Shown piece by piece: positions 56,323-64,000 of a stretch of 64,000 nt of DNA. Under the pieces are notes generated by a model. The model saw only the letters and a program-made list of their open reading frames with translations, was not told the origin of the DNA and ran no database searches. The translations under genes were made by a program, and so were the position numbers. Each line of letters begins with the position of its first letter. The first letter of the stretch is position 1. The stretch comes from Melieria omissa. Taxonomy: Eukaryota; Arthropoda; Insecta; Diptera; Ulidiidae. Location: assembly GCA_963971225.1 (NCBI GenBank), contig OZ020270.1, forward strand, positions 13,131,817-13,195,816, given 5' to 3'.

Positions 56323-56720
56323 TACCCGTGACAGACATGTAGTACAAAAATCCTTCTAGTACAAAAAACCAATGTCTGTCACTGGTTTTTTCAACTTTTG
56401 TTCGAAAGCAACTGAATTTTTGTACTACAATTATAGTACAAAAATCCAGTAGAATACCACGAACAGGAATGGGATTTTTCAGTTTACTACAAAGGGAACT
56501 GACTGGAATCGAAACGGAACATACAGTAAGCTTAAAGCGCTTTAAGCTCTTAAAGCTCTTCGGTGTCAACCTCACTGCAGGAATAGACAATGAACAGAAA
56601 AAATATTTCCGTTATTTTTTAATTTGTTTTCGCCGCCTTCAAAATGTACTACGTAGTACAAAAACCAAGTGTGTTTGTAGTATTCTTCGTAGTACAAAAA
56701 TCCAATGTCTGTCAGGAGTA
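56323..56720. mobile_element. MITE, PIF/Harbinger-like (TAA target, 398 bp)
   Basis: TAA at 56320-56322 and 56721-56723; ends TACCCGTGACAGACAT and its near inverse (14 of 16). Removing the element and one TAA restores the LINE reading frame. The interior has many AGTACAAAAATCC repeats in both orientations. The superfamily is inferred from target size only. Confidence 0.8.
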
Positions 56721-56786
56721 TAAGTTATGCAAGTTGTAAATTAAAAGATGCCTTGGAACCGCGTCAAATGCTGCCTTAAAGCACAG

Positions 56787-57203
56787 TGAAACGAAAAGGC
56801 ACTCTGTGCTGTGCATGAACGCTTTTGCAAGCATTCTTTTAGGCATGCACTGTGAAGTACGGCGAACTGGTATACTTCGCTTGGTATAGTCCGATATGGC
56901 AAGGTTCGCGAGAAATGGGCTGTGCGAGAATGGTCGAGCATTTTCCAATTAGAAGTTGCAAGAAACTTCGGCGCGATAAGAAAACTGGTATAAAAGCAGT
57001 AGTGTGCAGCGCAGTGAGTCGAGTCTGTGTTGAGCAAGCAATGGGGAAACATGCAATAGTAGTAGTGTAAAGTAGAACAAGTGTAAATTTGTAAATAAAG
57101 CGATTGTTAGTTTTGACTACGTTGCGCTGGATAACTGAAGTTGTTTTATTTTCAAATACAATCAAAACGAACCGTCGATAACGAACTGTGGAATTTCATA
57201 ACA
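56787..57203 (+). repeat. Solo gypsy-NA LTR
   Basis: 417 bp, TGAAACGAAAAGG to CATAACA, flanked by ACAG at 56783-56786 and 57204-57207. TATAAAAG near 56989, AATAAA near 57094. Confidence 0.94.
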
Positions 57204-57252
57204 ACAGAATAAACAGTAATACAGAACGCGCATCTCATACAAATTCAAAAAT

Positions 57253-58269
57253 GTTAAGGGGTCGTAATGTTACGACTACTGTTAATTTAACTTTACGTCC
57301 TCTGCTATTAACATTACAAACAGAACTAGACAGCTTTCGTTTCTGTTATTTCACAGAACAAACAGCACAGAGATAAGAAGAAAGTAATGATCACCTGAGG
57401 CTCCGCGAAGCATTGAAGGGAAAATAGCGTCGGCTGTGGTTGCTGTTGTTGTCGGCAAAAAAACGAAGTGCCACTTGCTTCTTACATATATGGTGAGAAG
57501 AGCAATAAGCTATGATTGTTGTTATTGTTGCCGGCTAGGAAATGAAACATTGAATTCGATTTTCGATTCAATTATTTTTGCTTTGTGGTTCATTCTGCGT
57601 GCAGCGCAGTGCGTACGTACGCTGTCGGTAGTAATTTTACGACGGAGTATAGCGTGCAAAAATATATGAAAACGAATGTCAAAAGGGGGTAACTTATCGA
57701 CTTAAAAAGTCGCTACGGCTTAATTTTTAACATTGCAGGTTCTATAATCGCGACAGTTTACGAAAAACGGGGTTCTATTTTCGCGACTTTTATCTGTTTT
57801 TTTTATTAATTTTATTACAATGTCTATAACCAAAAATGGGAAATCCCCGTCTTTTGGTATTTTAACCTTTTTGTATTGTTAAGCTGACAACAGCACTATA
57901 TTAATCACGTGATTCACGTGTTATTTCAAAAAATAATTTGCTAAAAATGCAACCCAAAACTCCAATTTCTTTAACATTGTTTAAAATGTAAATATAAGTT
58001 AAGGTAACAGCTTGCAAAAGCTTCGGCAGCGACGCGGGTTGTTGACACCACACGCGCAGCCACCTAGTTGCTGACGCTGCTTCTGCAATTGGGAACATAA
58101 ACGCAGAATGCAGAAGCAAGCAAAACGTGACCTTTCGGTCAGTGGCTCAGTCGTAATAATACAATTATTTGTCAAGTTAGTCTTAAGACAGTTTTCAATG
58201 AATAAAGTCATCGGCGGACACAAGTCCGCCTTATTTTTAAAAACGATAATTTCAAAGTGAAAACTTAAC
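57253..58269 (+). repeat. Errantivirus 2 5' LTR (about 1017 bp)
   Basis: The right end is fixed by the primer site; the left end is chosen where LINE coding stops and the inverted ends GTTAAG ... CTTAAC match. AATAAA at 58201-58206 is followed by a small hairpin (GGCGGAC/GTCCGCC, 58213-58230). The left boundary could be off by a few bases. Confidence 0.72.
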
Positions 58270-58287
58270 TGGCGCCCGAGCAGGGAC
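58270..58287 (+). other. Primer binding site, tRNA-Lys
   Basis: TGGCGCCCGAGCAGGGAC directly after the LTR; complements a tRNA-Lys 3' end. Confidence 0.88.
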
Positions 58288-59101
58288 CAGTGTAAGTCCG
58301 CGAGTGCTACATTGTGATTGGCCAGACGCCTGTACAACAGCTGCCGTGCCCACAGGAGACCGTGGCATCTGGATTCCGATAGGAAAAGAACGCACTCCTT
58401 CACTCTTGCGGAGAGGGGTGCCCCAGTAGGAAACAAAAAGGAACAACATCCCGTCGCCAGGAGGAGATAGGAGTAAGACTAGGTTAAGTGAAATAATCAA
58501 AAAAAAAAAAAAGGAAATAAATAAAATTAAGAAACGTATTTTAAGATTTATAAACTAATTTTGTGAACTATAACTACTGGCTCGTACAGCCAATAAACAA
58601 ATACAATAGAAAGCTGCGATTCACCACCTCCGGGGGGACCCTCCAGCTTTATAAACATAAAATTCTCTGCGATTCCTACGGGACCATCCAGAAGAATAAT
58701 AAAAAGTAAGAAAACAAAATAAAAATTTAGTAATAAGAGACAATTTTGGTTAATAATAATTAATTAATAATTGATTGGCAGGACAGCCCGCTTACGCGAG
58801 ACTAAGGCCTAGCTTCCCGCAACCACCCGTGTTGTTCGTGTGAATTTCGTACGCGGGTGGAAGGGACCTACAGTTTTATGCCGGCTCCGAACGGCAGGTT
58901 CGGAGCTTTTTCATAAGCAATTTTTACTCTCAGAGGTTTGCCATTTCCAGCTGAGAGGACAGCCACCGAAACAGAAAACGAGTTTCCCGTTATTTTTTTA
59001 GGTGTTACTACATGCAGAATTCGAACCTGAATTTGGTTAATACTAATAATAAAACAGAAATAAATAAAAATTAAAAAAATTAAAATTAAACGCGGAAAAA
59101 A
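58288..59101 (+). other. Errantivirus 2 untranslated leader
   Basis: AT-rich with an A tract (58500-58512) and two structured blocks: GCGATTC-CTACGGGACC-like repeats (58615-58690) and hairpins at 58831-58861 and 58884-58906. No reading frame; packaging or insulator functions are known for errantiviral leaders, but nothing here proves them. Confidence 0.6.
58884..58906 (+). promoter_or_regulatory. Perfect stem-loop in leader, followed by T run
   Basis: Stem GCTCCGAAC pairs with GTTCGGAGC across loop GGCAG, then TTTTT. Nine perfect base pairs. Confidence 0.7.
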
Positions 59102-60490
59102 ATGATCCGCCCTAGTATCCTCACTAACCCCGCTGCAAATCCTAATGCAAATCCTAATCCGAGTCCCAGCAATACCCCACAGACGAACGCCACTCCAGAA
59201 TTGGAAACACTAATCGCTTCAATCGTTGGCCGAGTGCTAAAAAATGAGGGTCGACAATATTTTCAGGCAATCCTACACCCGAACTCTGACTTAAATAACG
59301 CAACGGACGAAACCATAAACCCCGAATATAGAGGACAGTTGTCAGGTTTAGACAAGATACCGGACATAGTCCGAAGCCTAAGGGAGTTCAGTGGGAATCC
59401 AGGTGAATTTAGTTCCTGGAAAAAAAGCGTGGATCGGGTACTAAAAATTTATGAGTCAGAAAAAGGAACACCAAGGTACTTTGGCATACTTTCGGTGGTT
59501 CGCAACAAAATAATTGGCAACGCAGACATTGCCTTAGAATCGTACAACACACCGTTAGAGTGGAGAGCAATCTCCCGATGCTTAACGTTACACTACGCGG
59601 ACAAAAGGGACATAACAACACTTGAATGCCAGTTAACATCCATAGTACAGGGTAATGGTACAATCCAGGAGTTCTACCAGAGCGTATACACGCATCTGTC
59701 TCTCATTTTGAATAAACTCTCGAGTTTGGAAATGAGCCAAGAATCCCTCAATTTACTGGTGCAAACCTACAGACACAAAGCACTGGATACCTTCATAAGA
59801 GGTCTAAAAGGCGATCTTCCTAGACCCTTGGGAATGAAAGAACCTGAGGACCTACCTCAAGCACTTCATTTGTGCGCCTCCAACTACCAAGGTGCTGTGC
59901 GCAGATCGAATAACCACAATCCACCACCGTTACCACCACGAAACCCAAATTTCGGACATCAACCATTTTATCCGCAATTAGCATACATCCCCAAACCACA
60001 GATGCCTTCGCAAACTCACATGCCACTTCAATTTCAACGACCTCAACCTCCTCTTCAAAACTACCGCAATCTTTAACCATATAGACCACCATTTCAACCT
60101 CCACTTCCACGTCCAGAAGCAATGGATGTCGACCGTTCCTTGCAATCAAGAGCAATCAACTACATGAACAGGCCGCCCCTCAACAGACCAATTGGGAAAA
60201 TACCATCAAATTTCTCCCAGCAAGTGCCCCTGAAGCAACAACGAAACTTCCACATTGAAGCAGGCGTTCAACCGTACCAACAATATCAACAAGACTCGTA
60301 TTACCAACAGGACCAACAGGCTCCATACTATCAACAGGACCAAGAATACCAGCAAGAGCAACAAGATTGGGCTCCTACTACACAGGAATATGAAGCAGCG
60401 ATGGCTACGGAAGAAGATGGACAATCAGCTCAGGATTACGCCGAAAGAAACTCATCATATGATATGATCATATCGATATTCATTTTTTAG
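59102..60490 (+). pseudogene. gag: Errantivirus 2 gag with one in-frame stop
   Basis: Met at 59102 opens a 463-codon frame interrupted by TAA at 60074-60076. Errantiviral Gag features: IPDIVRSLREFSGNPGEFSSW near residue 80, LECQLTSIVQGNGTI, and DTFIRGLKGDLP (residues about 225-245). A proline/glutamine-rich tail follows, and no CCHC knuckle is seen, as in other errantiviral Gags. The frame ends at TAG 60488-60490; pol continues in the +1 frame. Confidence 0.87.
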
Positions 60491-61782
60491 AATGAACCGT
60501 TCTTCGTTGCCGTATGTGGAATGTAAAACGAAGAACGGGAAGATTCTTAAAATGCTCATCGATACCGGATCGAGCAAAATTATATCCAACCCTGTCACGT
60601 TTTTAAACAAATACCCAATGACCAACCATTCTTTGCAAATTCTATAGCTGGACAAATACAAATCACTCACCATACAATTATAAATTTATTCGACAAAAAC
60701 GACACTAAATTAAAATTCTTTCTGCTTCCTACTCTAAAATCGTTTGACGCCATAATAGGAAACGATAGTCTTAAGGAGCTTCGCGCCATAATAAACATCT
60801 TTGATGACACCCTTGCATTTAGCAATGGCATCAAAATCAAAATTAGACAGCAACCTTCTCCATCAGTCAACAAAATCGACATTAGGACCGACCATATGAC
60901 AGAAACACAAAAGCAACATATAAATCACCTCACAAACAAATATCCTCAGCTTTTTGCTGAACCAGACGAAAAACTTACTTACACCACGACTGTAGTAGGG
61001 GAAATTAGAACTTCTTCAGATAGCCCAGTTTACACCAAATACTATCCTTACCCCCTAGCAATGAGAGACTTCGTGACAAAAGAAATAGAAAATTTACTAA
61101 AGGATGGCATTATAAGACCATCCCGCTCTCCCTACAACTCACCCGTGTGGGTCGTACCAAAGAAATTAGATGCATCCGGACAAAAAAAATACAGACTGGT
61201 AATCGACTACAGGAAACTAAACACATTAAAAATAGCGGACAGATACCCTATCCCGGAAATCAACGAGGTAATCTCGCAATTAGGAAACAACACATATTTC
61301 TCCGTCCTCGACTTGAAGAGCGGCTTCCACCAGATTCCCTTGAAAGAATCTGATATTGAGAAGACGGCTTTTTCGATCAATAACGGGAAATATGAATTCA
61401 CCCGACTCCCGTTCGGTTTAAAGAATGCGCCTGCTATATTTCAACGAGCACTGGACGACATACTGAAAGAACACATAGGGAAAATCTGCTACGTGTACAT
61501 AGACGATATAATAGTTTTCGGCAAGGACGAACAAAACCACCTTCAAAACGTTGAACAAATCTTCCACACGCTAGAAAAAGCAAACATGAAAGTCCAACTG
61601 GACAAATGCGAATTTTTCCGTAAAGAAGTCGAATTCCTAGGTTTTATCATATCACCCACAGGCATAAAAACAAATCCCGCTAAAGTAAAGGCAATTCAAG
61701 AGTTTCCATGCCCGAAAACATTGAAGGATCTGCGGTCCTTCCTTGGCCTATCGGGATACTACCGACGCTTCATCAGGAAGGG
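60489..61782 (+). pseudogene. pol: Errantivirus 2 pol: protease and RT, cut at duplication junction
   Basis: Protease with MLIDTGSSKIIS (60550-60585), a frameshift near 60645, protease end (FDAIIGNDSLKELRA, about 60738-60785), then RT open from 60896: VIDYRKLNTLK, FSVLDLKSGFHQIPL, FTRLPFGLKNAP and a YIDD catalytic box (YVYIDDIIVF, 61492-61521). It ends at GLSGYYRRFIR (61749-61781), just before the connection to RNase H. The frame then runs into duplicated LTR sequence. Confidence 0.9.
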
Positions 61783-61787
61783 GTCGT

Positions 61788-61967
61788 CAAGGGGTCGTGT
61801 CTGTGTTGAGCAAGCAATGGGGAAACATGCAATAGTAGTGTAAAGTAGAATAAGTGCCAATTTGTAAATAAAGCGATCGTTAGTTTTGACTACGTTGCGC
61901 TGGATAACTGAAGTTGTTTTATTCTCGAAACCAATCCAAACGAACCTGTGAAGTAATTTTCGTAACA
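61788..61967 (+). repeat. gypsy-NA LTR, last 180 bp, start of duplication copy 2
   Basis: Copy of 56085-56264, ending CGTAACA followed by ATAT and LINE sequence. Confidence 0.93.
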
Positions 61968-61971
61968 ATAT

Positions 61972-62955
61972 GTTCTCGATGAAATACTAGATTCCATAGA
62001 ATTCCATTCTAGTTGAAACGCCTAATACCCGTGACAGACATGTAGTACAAAAATCCTGCTAGTACAAAAAACCAATGTCTGTCACTGGTTTTTTCAACTT
62101 TTGTTCGAAAGCAACTGAATTTTTGTACTACAATTATAGTACAAAAATCCAGTAGAATACCACGAACAGGAATGGGATTTTTCAGTTTACTACAAAGGGA
62201 ACTGACTGGAATCGAAACGGAACATACAGTAAGCTTAAAGCGCTTTAAGCTCTTAAAGCTCTTCGGTGTCAACCTCACTGCAGGAATAGACAATGAACAG
62301 AAAAAATATTTCCGTTATTTTTTAATTTGTTTTCGCCGCTCTCAAAATGTACTACGTAGTACAAAAACCAAGTGTGTTTGTAGTATTCTTCGTAGTACAA
62401 AAATCCAATGTCTGTCAGGAGTATAAGTTATGCAAGTTGTAAATTAAAAGATGCCTTGGAACCGCGTCAAATGCTGCCTTAAAGCACAGTGAAACGAAAA
62501 GGCACTCTGTGCTGTGCATGAACGCTTTTGCAAGCATTCTTTTAGGCATGCACTGTGAAGTACGGCGAACTGGTATACTTCGCTTGGTATAGTCCGATAT
62601 GGCAAGGTTCGCGAGAAATGGGCTGTGCGAGAATGGTCGAGCATTTTCCAATTAGAAGTTGCAAGAAACTTCGGCGCGATAAGAAAACTGGTATAAAAGC
62701 AGTAGTGTGCAGCGCAGTGAGTCGAGTCTGTGTTGAGCAAGCAATGGGGAAACATGCAATAGTAGTAGTGTAAAGTAGAACAAGTGTAAATTTGTAAATA
62801 AAGCGATTGTTAGTTTTGACTACGTTGCGCTGGATAACTGAAGTTGTTTTATTTTCAAATACAATCAAAACGAACCGTCGATAACGAACTGTGGAATTTC
62901 ATAACAACAGAATAAACAGTAATACAGAACGCGCATCTCATACAAATTCAAAAAT
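61972..62955 (-). pseudogene. LINE RT fingers part, duplication copy 2, with MITE and solo LTR
   Basis: Copy of 56269-57252: PIF-like MITE 62026-62423, solo gypsy-NA LTR 62490-62906 with ACAG on both sides. Minor substitutions only (for example CCTGCTAG for CCTTCTAG). Confidence 0.85.
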
Positions 62956-63973
62956 GTTAAGGGGTCGTAATGTTACGACTACTGTTAATTTAACTTTATG
63001 TCCTCTGCTATTAACATTACAAACAGAACTAGACAGCTTTCGTTTCTGTTATTTCACAGAACAAACAGCACAGAGATAAGAAGAAAGTAATGATCACCTG
63101 AGGCTCCGCGAAGCATTGAAGGGAAAATAGCGTCGGCTGTGGTTGCTGTTGTTGTCGGCAAAAAAACGAAGTGCCACTTGCTTCTTACATATATGGTGAG
63201 AAGAGCAATAAGCTATGATTGTTGTTATTGTTGCCGGCTAGGAAATGAAACATTGAATTCGATTTTCGATTCAATTATTTTTGCTTTGTGGTTCATTCTG
63301 CGTGCAGCGCAGTGCGTACGTACGCTGTCGGTAGTAATTTTACGACGGAGTATAGCGTGCAAAAATATATGAAAACGAATGTCAAAAGGGGGTAACTTAT
63401 CGACTTAAAAAGTCGCTACGGCTTAATTTTTAACATTGCAGGTTCTATAATCGCGACAGTTTACGAAAAACGGGGTTCTATTTTCGCGACTTTTATCTGT
63501 TTTTTTTTATTAATTTTATTACAATGTCTATAACCAAAAATGGGAAATCCCCGTCTTTTGGTATTTTAACCTTTTTGTATTGTTAAGCTGACAACAGCAC
63601 TATATTAATTACGTGATTCACCTGTTATTTCAAAAAATAATTTGCTAAAAAAGCAACCCAAAACTCCAATTTCTTTAACATTGTTTAAAATGTAAATATA
63701 AGTTAAGGTAACAGCTTGCAAAAGCTTCGGCAGCGACGCGGGTTGTTGACACCACACGCGCAGCCACCTAGTTGCTGACGCTGCTTCTGCAATTGGGAAC
63801 ATAAACGCAGAATGCAGAAGCAAGCAAAACGTGACCTTTCGGTCAGTGGCTCAGTCGTAATAATACAATTATTTGTCAAGTTAGTCTTAAGACAGTTTTC
63901 AATGAATAAAGTCATCGGCGGACACAAGTCCGCCTTATTTTTAAAAACGATAATTTCAAAGTGAAAACTTAAC
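62956..63973 (+). repeat. Errantivirus 2 5' LTR, duplication copy 2
   Basis: Copy of 57253-58269 with one extra T near 63510. Followed by the tRNA-Lys primer site at 63974-63991; the element runs off the window. Confidence 0.75.
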
Positions 63974-64000
63974 TGGCGCCCGAGCAGGGACCAGTGTAAG

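Larger units (their letters stand above)
56269..57252 (-). pseudogene. LINE reverse transcriptase, fingers part, split by a MITE and a solo LTR
   Basis: LINE sequence is 56269-56322, 56721-56786 and 57208 to about 57252. Minus strand reads FKAAFDAVPRHLLIYNLHNL (RT motif with the first catalytic Asp) at 56724-56786. It then resumes in frame after the TAA-flanked MITE with GVSTRMEF and continues across the ATAT insertion site into YKNTDSVIWTG at 52740-52780. One in-frame stop. Upstream it is cut by the errantivirus 2 LTR. Confidence 0.85.
57253..61787 (+). mobile_element. Errantivirus 2 (tRNA-Lys-primed Ty3/gypsy), 5' part
   Basis: LTR, primer site, 0.8-kb leader, gag, protease and RT in order on plus; ends at the tandem-duplication junction inside RT. 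A different lineage from errantivirus 1 by LTR length and sequence. env is not in the window. Confidence 0.88.
56085..64000. repeat. Second tandem duplication, unit 5703 bp (copy 2 cut by window end)
   Basis: 56085-61787 is followed by 61788-64000, which repeats 56085-58297 with a constant offset of 5703 (5704 after a one-base T-run change near 63510). Copy 2 starts in the middle of an LTR right after errantivirus 2 RT is cut off. AAGGGGTCGT occurs twice at the junction (61778-61787 and again from 61789), looking like a templated filler. Confidence 0.93.

Noticed and set aside
57436..57669. Small plus-strand frame of 77 codons, repeated at 63139
   Set aside because: It lies within the errantivirus 2 LTR, has no domain, and is repeated only because the LTR was duplicated.
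60480..60491. Programmed -1 frameshift site (run of six T before the gag stop) in errantivirus 2
   Set aside because: The pol frame downstream is +1 relative to gag here, and codon phasing does not give a standard slippery heptamer; an indel explains it equally well.

Overview
The window is a dense, nested graveyard of transposable elements from an insect genome, very probably a fly (Diptera; a tephritid-like fruit fly is my guess, with low confidence). The basis is the mix of families: env-bearing errantiviruses, Ty3/gypsy elements primed by tRNA-Leu, a BEL/Pao element, DD34D mariners, a DD37E Tc1/mariner, a THAP-domain P-like transposase, piggyBac, hAT and a LINE. I found no host gene, tRNA, rRNA or CRISPR array. 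Almost every coding region is truncated, frameshifted or interrupted.

Region 1 (1-37193) is a tandem array of one composite nest, with a basic unit of about 8.84 kb. Each unit reads, from low to high coordinate: the 3' end of a minus-strand Ty3/gypsy pol; a minus-strand errantivirus (3' LTR, env, part of integrase) inserted in that pol at TATA; a mariner inside env; a TTAA-flanked MITE inside the integrase region; a P-like transposase remnant; a short repetitive stretch; a plus-strand non-autonomous Ty3/gypsy element (called here gypsy-NA); and the first 166 bp of a BEL/Pao LTR. The same abnormal joint (BEL LTR to gypsy pol) recurs at 4467/4468, 14607/14608 and 23456/23457. Two units carry an extra DD37E Tc1/mariner element (period 10140 bp). 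The last unit carries an extra gypsy-NA and a piggyBac element, both inside its MITE, and runs without a joint into the complete BEL element.

Region 2 (37194-47402) shows what the amplified unit was cut from: the rest of the BEL element (PHD-finger Gag, 93-bp and 161-bp tandem repeats), the remainder of the gypsy-NA 3' LTR, the 5' LTR and leader of the same errantivirus, and the 5' part of the minus-strand Ty3/gypsy (integrase, RT, protease, Gag, 5' LTR, tRNA-Leu primer site). The integrase reading frame broken at TATA at 42535 resumes at 4815 and at its copies.

Region 3 (47403-57252) is a LINE on the minus strand, broken by a hAT-like element, a solo LTR plus a gypsy-NA element at one ATAT target, a PIF/Harbinger-like MITE and another solo LTR. 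Next to it lies a three-level nest (TTAA MITE, then hAT, then mariner MITE). Region 4 (57253-64000) is a second errantivirus (long LTR, tRNA-Lys primer site, gag, protease, RT) cut off inside RT by a second tandem duplication of 5703 bp, whose second copy runs off the window.

The gypsy-NA copies share one design. Gag has an N-terminal SAP-like motif, a coiled coil and a zinc knuckle, and is joined to the integrase zinc-binding domain and the integrase C-terminal GPY/F module. Protease, RT, RNase H and the integrase catalytic core are missing. The autonomous relative that shows what was removed is the element at 42539-47402. Mobility of the gypsy-NA family must have depended on such a relative. 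All coordinates and identities were read by eye; no alignment or database search was run.
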